A stretch of DNA of 64,000 bases from Leifsonia sp. AG29 (GCF_009765225.1 NZ_VMSF01000001.1:1488001-1552000), one strand, 5' to 3'; shown: positions 9,490 through 18,641, counted from the first letter of the stretch. The notes: generated by a model from the sequence alone, not told the origin. Numbers and translations are program-made.

Positions 9490-10461
9490 ATGACGATGAC
9501 CCCTGAGCAGGCCACGTGGTTCTCCGGCGTCTTCGAACGTCTCGTCAGCAACATCGACCGCGTGCTGCTCGGCAAGGACCACGTGATCCGTTTGGTCCTG
9601 ACCGCCCTGTTCAGCGAGGGGCACCTCCTCCTCGAGGACTTCCCGGGGACCGGGAAGACATCACTCGCGCGCGCCGTGGCCGAGAGCGTGCGCGGGACGA
9701 GCAACCGCGTCCAGTTCACGCCCGACCTCCTCCCCGGCGACATCACCGGTGTCAACATCTACGACCAGCGCTCCGGGGCGTTCGAGTTCCACCGCGGTCC
9801 CGTCTTCGCGAACATCGTGCTCGCCGACGAGATCAACCGCGCGAGCCCGAAGACGCAGTCGGCGCTCCTCGAGGTCATGGAGGAGCAGCAGGTCACGGTC
9901 GACGGCGTGCGGCACCCGGTGGGTTCGCCGTTCATGGTCATCGCGACGCAGAACCCGATCGAGCAGGCGGGCACCTACCGCCTCCCGGAGGCGCAGCTCG
10001 ACCGGTTCCTGATGAAGGCGTCGATCGGCTACCCGGACCACGAGGCGACGCTGCGCATCCTCGAGGGCTCGGAGCGGCGGGCTCATGAGGTGGTCGTCCC
10101 AGAGGTCATCTCGGCGGGCACGGTGATCGAGATGGCGACGATGGCGCGCGGCGTGCACGTCGACCCCACGATCAACGATTACATCTCGCGCCTCGTCGAG
10201 GCCAGCCGGTCCGCCGACGAGATCCGGCTCGGCGTGAGCGTGCGCGGCGCACTCGCCCTGCTCCGCGCCGCCAAGACGCTCGCTGCCGCCTCTGGCCGGT
10301 ACTACGTCATCCCCGACGATGTGAAGGCCCTCGCGGAACCGGTTCTCGCGCACCGCCTGGTGCTCGACGCCGAGGCCGAGTTCGAGGGCGTCAGCGCGTC
10401 GAGCGTCGTCGGGCAGCTCCTCATCGAGGTGCCGCCTCCCAGCGAACGGATCGCCGTGTGA
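9490..10461 (+). CDS. MoxR-family AAA+ ATPase
   Basis: 323 residues. The ATG at 9490 follows GAGGAGGAA with 9-base spacing; an upstream in-frame start at 9457 would overlap that site and is rejected. Walker A is GTGKT (53-57), Walker B is VLADEINRA near 112, and the sensor and arginine-finger region around VIATQNP and LPEAQLDRF is intact. MoxR proteins are chaperone-like ATPases that act with DUF58 and transglutaminase-like membrane partners, which is the order found here. It probably remodels or loads a client made by this locus. The last bases overlap the DUF58 start (GTGA). Confidence 0.96.
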   Translation: MTMTPEQATWFSGVFERLVSNIDRVLLGKDHVIRLVLTALFSEGHLLLEDFPGTGKTSLARAVAESVRGTSNRVQFTPDLLPGDITGVNIYDQRSGAFEFHRGPVFANIVLADEINRASPKTQSALLEVMEEQQVTVDGVRHPVGSPFMVIATQNPIEQAGTYRLPEAQLDRFLMKASIGYPDHEATLRILEGSERRAHEVVVPEVISAGTVIEMATMARGVHVDPTINDYISRLVEASRSADEIRLGVSVRGALALLRAAKTLAAASGRYYVIPDDVKALAEPVLAHRLVLDAEAEFEGVSASSVVGQLLIEVPPPSERIAV

Positions 10462-11798
10462 CGACGGTCACCCGCACCTCCACCGAGCTGACCAACGCGC
10501 GTGCCCGGATCGTCGGGACGCGCGAGGGCCTGCTCGCCGACGCCATCGTCTGGGTCGTGCGGACGAGCGCGGTGGCCGGGCGCGCCGTCTCCGTCGCCGC
10601 ACGCCGGGTCGGTTCCGTGGTCACGGGCGTGGGCTGGTCGGTGCTGGTGCTCGCGGCCGCGGCCCTCGTGACCGGGTACGCGTTCCGGCTCGTGGAGGCG
10701 GTGGTCGCCGGCTGGGCGGCGCTCGCCCTGCTGGTCATCGCCTCCGGGTACCTCGTCGGCCGCATCGGCTTCGAGGTCGGGCTGTCGCTCCCGTCGAACC
10801 GGGTCGTCGTCGGCGACCGGGCGCCCGGGCAGGTGAGCGTGCGCAATCCGCGGCGTCGCCGGCAGCCCGGCCTCCGCGTCGAGGTGCCCGTCGGGGGCGG
10901 CCTGGCGGAGTTCGCCGCGCCGTCCCTCGCGCCGGGGGAGGAGCACTCCGATGTGTTCGTGGTCCCGACGTCCCGTCGGGGAATCGTGCCGATCGGCCCG
11001 GTGCGAACGGTTCGCGCGGACCCCGTGGGCCTGCTTCGCCGCGAGGTGGTCTGGGCCGAGTCGCTGGACCTCTTCGTGCACCCCCGGACGATCGCCATCC
11101 CGAGCATGAGCACCGGATTCGTGCGGGATCTGGAGGGGTCGCCCACGCGCGACCTCACCGCGAGCGACATCGCCTTCCACGCCATCAGGGAGTACGTCCC
11201 CGGGGACGAGCGCCGTTTCATTCACTGGAAGAGCACTGCGAAGACCGGCAGCTACATGGTGCGCCAGTTCGAGGAAACCCGGCGCAGCCATCTCCTAGTC
11301 GCTCTCAGTCTCTCGGCGGCCGACTACGCCACCGAGGAGGAGTTCGAGCTCGCCGTCAGCGTCACCGGGTCCCTCGGCGTCCGGGCCATCGCCGACTCCC
11401 GGACGGTGTCCGTCGTCGCCAGCGTGGAGACCCCCGACTTCGCCAAGCGCATGGTCCTCGGCTCGCGGCGGCTCAGCACCATCAACCGCGGGCGCCTGCT
11501 CGACGACCTCTCCGGGGTCGAGACGTCCGGATCTGCCCTGCGCCTCCCGGAGCTGGCCCAGGTCTCGGCCGACGGAGCCACGGGCGTCTCCATCGCGTTC
11601 CTCGTCTGCGGGTCCACGCTGACGCCCGGGCAGTTGCGGGCGGCGGCCGCGCATTTCCCGCTCGGCGTCGACGTCGTCGCGATCGTGTGCGACGAGGGCG
11701 CGGTCCCGGCTCTGCGCCGCGTCGCGGACCTGAGCGTCCTCACCATCGGCTACCTGGAGGACCTCCAGCGGAGTCTCGCCCATCGGCTCGCCACATGA
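10458..11798 (+). CDS. DUF58-domain membrane protein
   Basis: 446 residues. The GTG start at 10458 overlaps the MoxR stop. Two adjacent membrane segments lie at about 55-105, followed by a cytoplasmic beta-rich part and the DUF58 signature EYVPGDERRFIHWKSTAK near residue 240. The C-terminal half resembles a von Willebrand A-like fold without a visible complete MIDAS motif. DUF58 proteins nearly always neighbour MoxR and are thought to be its clients or adaptors (family knowledge); no biochemical activity is assigned. It is followed by the transglutaminase-like gene with an ATGA overlap. Confidence 0.93.
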   Translation: MTTVTRTSTELTNARARIVGTREGLLADAIVWVVRTSAVAGRAVSVAARRVGSVVTGVGWSVLVLAAAALVTGYAFRLVEAVVAGWAALALLVIASGYLVGRIGFEVGLSLPSNRVVVGDRAPGQVSVRNPRRRRQPGLRVEVPVGGGLAEFAAPSLAPGEEHSDVFVVPTSRRGIVPIGPVRTVRADPVGLLRREVVWAESLDLFVHPRTIAIPSMSTGFVRDLEGSPTRDLTASDIAFHAIREYVPGDERRFIHWKSTAKTGSYMVRQFEETRRSHLLVALSLSAADYATEEEFELAVSVTGSLGVRAIADSRTVSVVASVETPDFAKRMVLGSRRLSTINRGRLLDDLSGVETSGSALRLPELAQVSADGATGVSIAFLVCGSTLTPGQLRAAAAHFPLGVDVVAIVCDEGAVPALRRVADLSVLTIGYLEDLQRSLAHRLAT

Positions 11799-14128
11799 CC
11801 ACCGAGCGCACCGCCCCCCGGCCCGCGCGCCGTGTGTCCCTGATCGACGCGGCGCTCGCCATCGCTGCGGTCGGCCTCGCCGCGTGGTCGTTCTGGCCGG
11901 TCTACCAGTCGCCCGCGTTCGTCCTCATGCTGGCCTCCACGCTCCTCCTCGGTGGCGTGGTCGGCGTGGCCGGCGCCCTTCTCCGCTGGCCGAGCATCGT
12001 CGTTGCGGTCGCCCTCGTCGTAGCGTTCCTCGGGTTCGGGGTGCAGCTGGCCGTTCCGAGTGAGGCGGCGGCGGCGGGGCTCCTCCCGACCGGATCCGGG
12101 CTGGTCGACCTGGTCACAGCCACCTGGCTGAGCTGGAAGCAGCTGGTGACGATCAGCATCCCCGTCGGCGCCTACCAGGCGCTGCTCGTCCCGGCGTTCC
12201 TCCTCACCCTGCTCGCGGCGGTGATCACGACGACCATCGCCCTCCGTGCGTCACGGTCCGAGTTCGCCGCGCTGCCGCCGGTGCTGCTCCTCGCTTCAGG
12301 GGTCGCTCTCGGTTCGTCGGTGGCGGCGGTGCCGGTACCGCTCGTCCTCGCCCTGCTCGCCCTCCTGCTCGCCTGGCTGATCCGGTTCCGTCTGCGGGCG
12401 CGGGCCGCCTCCGTCCGAACCCTCCGCGAGCAGAGCGGCCTGCTGTCCGAATCGCGCCACGAGCGGCGATCGACGGCCGTGCTGACGGCCGCGGGAGCGA
12501 CCGTGATGGTGATCGGCGCGTCAGCGGCGGGGATCGCGGCCGCGGCCCTGGTCCCTCCCGCCGGCGATCGCGCGGTCGTCCGCACCGCCGTCGAGCAGCC
12601 GTTCGACCCCCGCGCCTATCCGAGCCCGCTGAGCGGGTTCCGCGGCTACCTCGAGCAGCCTCGTGACGAGCAGCCGATGCTCACCGTCTCCGGGCTCCCG
12701 GCGGATGGCCGCCTGCGGATAGCGACGCTGGACACGTACGACGGCGTCACCTACTCCGTCGGGAGCGACGGAGCAACGAGTCCCTCCGGGTCGTTCACGC
12801 GGGTGCCGTATCGCATCGACCAGTCGAAGGTGTCCGGGAGGCGGTCGAGCATCGACGTCGTCGTCCGCGATTACCGCGGGCCCTGGGTTCCCGGCAGCGG
12901 TCAGCTCGAGCAGATCAGCTTCAGTGGGAAGGACGCGCCGGCCCTCGCCGACGCGTACTACTACAACGACGTGACCGGGACCGGGGCTGTCACCGCGCCG
13001 CTCCGACCGGGCGATTCCTACAGTGCGCAGTCCGTGGTGCGGCCGACGGTGACGCCGTCCGCACTGGAGAGGGTCGCACCGGGAACCGACCTCGTCCCGC
13101 GCCCGACCGTCGTTCCCGACGAGCTGCAGGCGACGCTGCAGAAGTACACCGCCGGCGTCAGCGGCGCGGGGCCGAAGCTCGCCGCGGCGCTCGAAGGCCT
13201 CGCCACCGACGGCTACCTCAGTCACGGTGTCGGCAAGGATGAGCCGCCGAGTCGCTCCGGTCACGGCGCGGACCGGATCACCGAACTGCTCACGGACGTG
13301 CCCATGCTCGGCGACCAGGAGCAGTACGCGGTCACCGCGGCGCTGATGGCGCGACAGCTGGGCTTCCCCGCCCGCGTGGTCGTCGGCTTCGTCGCCCCGA
13401 AGGGGACGCCCCCGGGCGCGTCTGTCACCCTCCTCGGCTCGGACATCTCCGCGTGGATCGAGGTGCAGACGACGACCGGCTGGGTGACGGTCGACCCGAC
13501 GCCCCCGCAGCGACCGGTGCCGCCGAAGCAGCCCGACCAGCCGACCCAGATCACGCGACCGCAGACGAATGTGCAGCCTCCGGTCGACGACACCCCGCAA
13601 CAGAACGAGGAGCCCCCGCAGGCGCAGGTCGACTCCACCAACCCTCAGCCGCCGAACCCCATCATCGAGACGCTGCTGGCGGTCCTCGCCGTCGTCGGCT
13701 GGACCGCGCTGGTCCTCGCCGTCCTGGCAGCGCCCTTCCTCGCCGTGATCGCAGCGAAGTGGAGGCGGCGCGCGCTCCGGCGGTCCGCGCGCACCCCGGC
13801 CGAACGGATCGTGGGAGGCTGGCGCGAGTTCGCCGACGCCGCGGTCGACCACGGGTACGACCCGCCGCCGGCCTCGACCCGCGTCGAGTTCGCGTCCACG
13901 ATCGGGGGATCCCGAGCCGGGGCCCTCGCGCGGGTCGCCGACCGGGCCGTGTTCAGTCCCATCCCGCCCCGCGCCGACGAGGCCGACTCGGTGTGGGCCG
14001 CCGTCGACGACCTGCGGCGGCAGCTCGACCACCGCGACACGCGATGGAAGAGGCTCGTCGCGGCCGTCTCGCTGCGCTCCCTCGGTTACCGTGGGAGAAC
14101 GGGACGAGGAAGGAAGCGCGCACGATGA
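11795..14128 (+). CDS. Multi-pass transglutaminase-like protein, catalytic residues lost
   Basis: 777 residues. The ATG at 11795 overlaps the DUF58 stop. About six N-terminal membrane segments (roughly 15-260) precede a large outer region with a transglutaminase-like core at about 490-575, a Pro/Gln-rich linker, one more membrane segment near 625-655 and a cytoplasmic tail. This is the TgpA-type layout. In active members the core reads as a Cys in a GxCExxA context, then HAW, then DPT. Here they are GDQEQYA (Q508), ISAW (S552) and VDPTPP (D567). The Cys and His are therefore replaced and only the Asp remains, so the fold is probably a binding module rather than an enzyme. The stop overlaps the next start (ATGA). 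Confidence 0.9.
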   Translation: MTTERTAPRPARRVSLIDAALAIAAVGLAAWSFWPVYQSPAFVLMLASTLLLGGVVGVAGALLRWPSIVVAVALVVAFLGFGVQLAVPSEAAAAGLLPTGSGLVDLVTATWLSWKQLVTISIPVGAYQALLVPAFLLTLLAAVITTTIALRASRSEFAALPPVLLLASGVALGSSVAAVPVPLVLALLALLLAWLIRFRLRARAASVRTLREQSGLLSESRHERRSTAVLTAAGATVMVIGASAAGIAAAALVPPAGDRAVVRTAVEQPFDPRAYPSPLSGFRGYLEQPRDEQPMLTVSGLPADGRLRIATLDTYDGVTYSVGSDGATSPSGSFTRVPYRIDQSKVSGRRSSIDVVVRDYRGPWVPGSGQLEQISFSGKDAPALADAYYYNDVTGTGAVTAPLRPGDSYSAQSVVRPTVTPSALERVAPGTDLVPRPTVVPDELQATLQKYTAGVSGAGPKLAAALEGLATDGYLSHGVGKDEPPSRSGHGADRITELLTDVPMLGDQEQYAVTAALMARQLGFPARVVVGFVAPKGTPPGASVTLLGSDISAWIEVQTTTGWVTVDPTPPQRPVPPKQPDQPTQITRPQTNVQPPVDDTPQQNEEPPQAQVDSTNPQPPNPIIETLLAVLAVVGWTALVLAVLAAPFLAVIAAKWRRRALRRSARTPAERIVGGWREFADAAVDHGYDPPPASTRVEFASTIGGSRAGALARVADRAVFSPIPPRADEADSVWAAVDDLRRQLDHRDTRWKRLVAAVSLRSLGYRGRTGRGRKRAR

Positions 14129-14736
14129 ACTGCCGGGTGTGTGGAGCGGAGCTCGCCGCGGGGAGCCTGTTCTGCGGTAACTGCGGAAGCTCGGTCACGG
14201 CATCGAGGGTGCGCCCCCGGGAGGTCGCCGATCCGCGCCCCTCCGACACGTCGATCATCTCGGACCGGCCGGCCGATCGCCCTCCGGCTCCCGCTGTCGC
14301 GGGCCGATTCCCGAGCGGTCTCCGCAGCGCTGACGCAGAGGAGGACGACGGCCTGGCGCCCACCGAGGCGATCGTGCTGCCGATCGAGTCCGCGCCGAGG
14401 GCGACCGCGCCGCGCCCCTTCACGCTCAGCTTCTCCACCGGCGAGGTGGTGGAGGTGACCGGTTCGGGGCTTCTCGGGCGCCGGCCGATCACCCAGCCGG
14501 GAGAGACCGTCGACCAGCTGGTCGTGGTGTCCGACCCGGCCCGCAGCGTCTCGAAGACGCACCTCGAGTTCGGCCTCGAAGGCGGCGAGCTCTGGATCTG
14601 CGACCGGTACTCCGGCAACGGCACCGTCGCGCACCCCCTGGGAGGGGTCGCGCGCCACTGCGAGGCGGGACGCCGTTACCGGGTGACGCGCGGCACCCGG
14701 GTGGAGATCGGCGACCAGTGGTTCGACGTCTCCTGA
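14125..14736 (+). CDS. Zinc-ribbon/FHA-domain protein
   Basis: 203 residues starting at ATG 14125, which overlaps the previous stop. The N-terminus is a zinc ribbon with two CxxC pairs (CRVC at 3-6 and CGNC at 17-20). A disordered linker with DTSIISD follows, then an FHA domain (about 95-203) with LLGRRP, SKTHLEF and DRYSGNGT; the usual STNG turn is YSGNG. It is the second FHA protein of the module and closes the operon. It probably docks phosphothreonine peptides made by the kinase. The DTSI sequence has the pT-x-x-I spacing that FHA domains often prefer, so self- or cross-binding is possible (inference). Confidence 0.9.
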   Translation: MNCRVCGAELAAGSLFCGNCGSSVTASRVRPREVADPRPSDTSIISDRPADRPPAPAVAGRFPSGLRSADAEEDDGLAPTEAIVLPIESAPRATAPRPFTLSFSTGEVVEVTGSGLLGRRPITQPGETVDQLVVVSDPARSVSKTHLEFGLEGGELWICDRYSGNGTVAHPLGGVARHCEAGRRYRVTRGTRVEIGDQWFDVS

Positions 14737-14760
14737 CCCGGGCCCCGCTCGGCGATCAGG
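14732..14760. terminator. Weak stop-spanning inverted repeat between convergent genes
   Basis: CCTGA (14732-14736) and TCAGG (14756-14760) flank a GC-rich loop and contain parts of both stop codons. Only five base pairs are certain, so a shared terminator is tentative. Confidence 0.25.
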
Positions 14761-15871
14761 CGAGCGCCTCGCTGATCTCCACCGCCTCCAGGCCGTGGGC
14801 CTCGGCCACGCCCCGGTTGGTCACCCGCCCGGCGTAAACGTTGAGGCCGAGCGCGAGCGATCCGTCCGCACGGAGTGCCTCCAGCCAGCCCTTGCCCGCG
14901 ATCGCACGCGCGTAGGGAAGCGTCGCGTTGGTGAGGGCGTAGGTAGAGGTGTGGGGCACCGCCCCGGGCATGTTCGCCACGCAGTAGAACAGCGACTGGT
15001 GGACCGTGAACGTGGGGTCGGCGTGCGTGGTGGGGTGCGAGTCCTCGAAGCAGCCTCCCTGGTCGACGGCGATGTCGACGAGGACGCTGCCCGGCTTCAT
15101 GCGGGACACGAGCTCGTTGGTGACGAGCTTCGGAGCCTTGGCACCGGGCACGAGGACCGAGCCGATGACGAGGTCGGAGGCGACGACCGCCTTGTCGATC
15201 TCGAAGCCGTTGGACGCGATCGTCTTGATGCGACCGGCGTAGAGGGCGTCGAGCTCCCGGAGGCGCTGGATGTTGGTGTCGAGCACCGTGACCTCGGCGC
15301 CGAGGCCCACGGCCACCGAGACCGCGTTGGTTCCGGCGACGCCGCCGCCGAGCACGGTCACCACGGCCGGGTGCGTCCCCGGGACGCCGGGGACGAGCAG
15401 GCCCGGTCCGCCGTTCGGCTTCAGCATCGTGTTGGCGCCGACGATCGGCGCGAGACGGCCGGCGACCTCGGACATGGGGGCGAGAAGGGGGAGCGCGCGG
15501 CTCGGCAGCTGCACCGTCTCGTACGCGATGGCGACGACCTCGCTGTCGATGAGCGCGCGCGTCAGCTTCTCGTCCGCGGCCAGGTGGAGGTACGTGAAGA
15601 GGACGAGGCCGGGGCGGAAGTGCCCGTATTCGCTCTCGATGGGCTCCTTGACCTTGAGGACGAGCTCGCCGGCGGCCCAGGTGGCGGCCGCGTCGGGGAG
15701 GATTGTCGCACCGGCCGCCGCGTACAGCTCGTCGGGGATCGAGGACCCCTCGCCCGCACCCGACTCGACGAACACCTCGTGGCCGCCGCCGACGAGGTCG
15801 TGCACGCCGGCCGGCGTGATCGCCACCCGGAACTCGTTGTTCTTGATCTCGCGGGGGATCGCGACCTTCAT
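14756..15871 (-). CDS. ald: Alanine dehydrogenase
   Basis: 371 residues, the usual length, beginning MKVAIPREIK. The ATG at 15871 is preceded by GAGAGG; further upstream codons lack protein character. The enzyme interconverts L-alanine and pyruvate plus ammonia using NAD. Visible are the substrate-lysine region VLKVKEP near 74, the Rossmann loop GGGVAGTNA near 170-180, and the NAD/active-site stretch DIAVDQGGCFE near 270. It is divergent from the polyamine transporter operon, with a 359-base gap between. It can link alanine catabolism and nitrogen assimilation; regulation by an Lrp/AldR-type factor is common in relatives, but no clear site is seen. Confidence 0.97.
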   Translation of the reverse strand: MKVAIPREIKNNEFRVAITPAGVHDLVGGGHEVFVESGAGEGSSIPDELYAAAGATILPDAAATWAAGELVLKVKEPIESEYGHFRPGLVLFTYLHLAADEKLTRALIDSEVVAIAYETVQLPSRALPLLAPMSEVAGRLAPIVGANTMLKPNGGPGLLVPGVPGTHPAVVTVLGGGVAGTNAVSVAVGLGAEVTVLDTNIQRLRELDALYAGRIKTIASNGFEIDKAVVASDLVIGSVLVPGAKAPKLVTNELVSRMKPGSVLVDIAVDQGGCFEDSHPTTHADPTFTVHQSLFYCVANMPGAVPHTSTYALTNATLPYARAIAGKGWLEALRADGSLALGLNVYAGRVTNRGVAEAHGLEAVEISEALA

Positions 15872-16230
15872 GGGTTTCCTCTCACTTCGACGTGGTGGTT
15901 CGCTCTCACGATAGCGGGGTTCACGGAGGATCTCGACTGATTTCTGGAAGGTTTCGTGCTGAATCCGTGATGACCGTGCATTCTGACTTGCGGAATCGGT
16001 GGTTCGGGCGCCCTCGGAGCACAAACCATACAGACAGATGCGGTTTCCCGGGCAAAACGACCGGAACGGAACGGATTTCGTAACAAGTGTGTTTCCGGAT
16101 GGACGATTCGCACTGCGATTGCTGCGGATCGCAACGCATCTATGCCAGGATCGGACCCACGCGGCGCCACGAGGATGTGCGTCGGCGGGGCGCCCGGCCG
16201 TGGCATGTGTCCGACCCTGAAGGAGCATCA
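15872..16230. other. Divergent intergenic region between ald and potD
   Basis: This 359-base gap is less GC-rich than its surroundings and contains no convincing gene. On the minus strand a TATCGT hexamer (15908-15913) could be the ald -10 box, giving a leader of about 30 bases. Arms TCACGGA (15921-15927) and TCCGTGA (15964-15970) form a spaced inverted repeat that could bind a regulator upstream of ald. On the plus side GCGATTGC and a complementary GCAACGC lie in front of potD, and its ribosome site AAGGAG is at 16220-16225. I see no riboswitch I can name. Confidence 0.5.
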
Positions 16231-17442
16231 GTGAATTCCACGCACCTCCCGCAAGACCCGATGACCCGCCGGCTGGTCCAGGCCGCCCGCGCCTCCCAGC
16301 TCACGCGGCGCGGCCTCCTCGCCGGCGTCGGCGCCGGTGCTGCCGCGCTCACGCTCGCCGCCTGTTCCGGCGGAGCATCGAGCCGGCCCTCCGCGGCGAA
16401 GGACCAGTCAGCGTCGGACAAGACGCTCACCTGGGCGAACTGGCAGGCGTACCTCGATCAGGACTCGAACGGCAAGTATCCGACGCTCGAGTCCTTCCAG
16501 AAGCAGACCGGGCTCCGGGTCAAGTACGACGTCGCCGTCGACGACAACAACACGTACTACGCGAAGGTGAAGGACCAGCTGGCGCTCGGCAAGGACATCG
16601 GAGCCGACACGGTCTGCCTCACCGACTGGATGATCGCCCGGTGGATCCGCCTCGGGTACGTGCAGAGCTTCGACGAGTCCGCCATCCCGAACAAGAAGAA
16701 CCTCGTGGCGAACCTCGTGGACGTGGATTTCGACAAGGGCCGGACCAAGTCCCTGCCGTGGCAGAGCGGCTTCGCGGGCATCTGCTGGAACAAGGAGAAG
16801 CTCCCGGGAGGCCTGCGCTCGGTCGACGACCTCTGGAAGCCGGAGCTCAAGGGCAAGGTCGGCGTTCTGAGCGAGATGCGCGACACGATGGGCCTGCTCC
16901 TCCTCCAGCAGGGCGTCGACATCTCGAAGGACTTCAGCGAGGACGATTTCAACAAGGCGATCGACAAGCTGACCAAGGAGGTCAGCGACGGCCAGATCCG
17001 CAACATCAAGGGCAACTCGTACCTGAACGACCTGAAGTCCGGCGACACGCTCGCGGCGATCTGCTGGTCGGGCGACATCACCCAGTTGAATGCGGAGGCC
17101 GGTGACAACTGGCAGTTCGCGCTGCCGGAGGCCGGCGGCACGCTGTGGAGCGACAACTTCGTGATCCCGGTCGGGTCGCCCCGCAAGGCCAATGCCGAGA
17201 AGCTCATCGACTACTACTACGAACCCGAGGTCGCTGCCGAGGTGGCCGCCTGGGTCAACTACATCACGCCGGTGCAGGGTGCGAAGGAGGCGGCGACGAA
17301 GATCGACCCGGCTCTCGCCGACAACCAGCTGATCTTCCCCGACGAGGAGACGCTGTCCAAGGCCCACGTGTTCCGCTCGCTGAGCCCGGCCGAGGAGCAG
17401 AAGTACCAGGCCGCGTTCCAGAAGGTGATCCTGGGGGCCTGA
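16231..17442 (+). CDS. potD: Polyamine ABC transporter substrate-binding lipoprotein
   Basis: 403 residues. The GTG at 16231 follows AAGGAG by 5 bases. The N-terminus carries a twin-arginine-like TRRGLL followed by a hydrophobic stretch and a lipobox ending LAAC, so it is probably a Tat-exported lipoprotein. The mature part is a PotD/PotF-type periplasmic-binding fold with LTWANWQAYLD at its start. Family members bind spermidine or putrescine; the exact substrate cannot be read from sequence. It is the first gene of potDABC, with a 1-base stop/start overlap to potA. Confidence 0.93.
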   Translation: MNSTHLPQDPMTRRLVQAARASQLTRRGLLAGVGAGAAALTLAACSGGASSRPSAAKDQSASDKTLTWANWQAYLDQDSNGKYPTLESFQKQTGLRVKYDVAVDDNNTYYAKVKDQLALGKDIGADTVCLTDWMIARWIRLGYVQSFDESAIPNKKNLVANLVDVDFDKGRTKSLPWQSGFAGICWNKEKLPGGLRSVDDLWKPELKGKVGVLSEMRDTMGLLLLQQGVDISKDFSEDDFNKAIDKLTKEVSDGQIRNIKGNSYLNDLKSGDTLAAICWSGDITQLNAEAGDNWQFALPEAGGTLWSDNFVIPVGSPRKANAEKLIDYYYEPEVAAEVAAWVNYITPVQGAKEAATKIDPALADNQLIFPDEETLSKAHVFRSLSPAEEQKYQAAFQKVILGA

Positions 17443-18641
17443 TGGCGAAGGGAGTTTTCGCCGAGTCCGGCGCCGACCTGCAGCTCGTCGGCATCAAGAA
17501 GCGCTTCCCCGGGTTCACCGCGATCGAGGAGCTCGACCTGACGATCCCCGCGGGATCGTTCTTCGCGCTCCTCGGTCCGAGCGGCTGCGGCAAGACCACG
17601 ACCCTGCGGCTCGTCGCGGGGCTGGAGGAGCCGACCGAGGGCCGGATCCTGATCGGCGGCCGCGACGTCACGACGACGAAGCCCTTCCAGCGGCCCGTCA
17701 ACACGGTGTTCCAGAGCTACGCGCTGTTCCCGCACATGACGATCCTCGAGAACGTCGCGTTCGGCCTGCGCCGGCGCCGCATCTCCGACCCGATCGGGAA
17801 GGCTCACGAGGCCCTCCGGCTCGTCGAGCTCGACCACCTCGCGGCGCGCCGCCCGGCGCAGTTGTCGGGAGGCCAGCAGCAGCGCGTCGCTCTCGCGCGC
17901 GCCGTGGTGAACCGACCCGCGCTCCTCCTGCTCGACGAGCCGCTCGGAGCGCTCGACCTGAAGCTGCGCCGCCAGATGCAGCTCGAGCTGAAGTCGATCC
18001 AGACCGAGGTGGGGCTCACCTTCGTGCACGTCACGCATGATCAGGAGGAGGCCATGACGATGGCCGACACCGTGGCCGTGATGAACCGCGGACGGATCGA
18101 GCAGATGGGGGCGCCCGAGCTGCTCTATGAACTGCCCGCCACGGTGTTCGTGGCGAACTTCCTCGGGCAGTCCAACCTCTTCGCCGGTCCGGTGATCGAG
18201 ACGAGCGGGGAGACGATCGGCGTGGAGGTGGCGGGCGCCCGCATAAGGATTCCGCGATCCCGCGCGCAACGCGCGTCGGGACGTGTGACGGTGGGTGTGC
18301 GGCCGGAGAAGCTCTCGCTCCACGAGAGCGAAGCCGCCGCACCGGCCGGCGTGAACCTCCTCGGGCCGGGCCGGGTGATCGACGTCTCGTTCTCGGGCGT
18401 CAGCACGCAGTACCTGGTCGATGTGCCCGGTGTCGGCACGATGGTCGTCTTCGCTCAGAACAGGACGAGCGGGCCGGTCGCGGGTCTGGGGGCGGAGGTC
18501 TGGCTCTCCTGGGACGCATCGCACACCTTCGTCCTGGCCGACGAGCCTCCCGCCGACGGGCGTTTCGTCGACGACACCGACACGCGCGCCGTCGCAGCGC
18601 AGGCCAAGGACCGGATGCTGGCTGAGCTCGAGGAGGCCTGA
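17442..18641 (+). CDS. potA: Polyamine ABC transporter ATP-binding protein
   Basis: 399 residues. The ATG at 17442 shares its A with the potD stop. The nucleotide-binding domain has Walker A GPSGCGKTT near 45, the Q-loop in VFQSYALF, signature LSGGQQQR near 140, Walker B LLLLDEPLGALD and the switch His in VTHDQEE. A C-terminal TOBE-type domain (about 275-375) is typical of PotA/MalK-like ATPases. It powers uptake through PotB and PotC. Confidence 0.96.
   Translation: MAKGVFAESGADLQLVGIKKRFPGFTAIEELDLTIPAGSFFALLGPSGCGKTTTLRLVAGLEEPTEGRILIGGRDVTTTKPFQRPVNTVFQSYALFPHMTILENVAFGLRRRRISDPIGKAHEALRLVELDHLAARRPAQLSGGQQQRVALARAVVNRPALLLLDEPLGALDLKLRRQMQLELKSIQTEVGLTFVHVTHDQEEAMTMADTVAVMNRGRIEQMGAPELLYELPATVFVANFLGQSNLFAGPVIETSGETIGVEVAGARIRIPRSRAQRASGRVTVGVRPEKLSLHESEAAAPAGVNLLGPGRVIDVSFSGVSTQYLVDVPGVGTMVVFAQNRTSGPVAGLGAEVWLSWDASHTFVLADEPPADGRFVDDTDTRAVAAQAKDRMLAELEEA

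Noticed and set aside
11795-14128. An active transglutaminase
   Set aside because: The catalytic Cys and His positions hold Gln and Ser.
15872-16228. A 119-residue N-terminal extension of alanine dehydrogenase
   Set aside because: Alanine dehydrogenase starts at MKVAIPREIK with its own ribosome site; the upstream codons cover the divergent promoter region.
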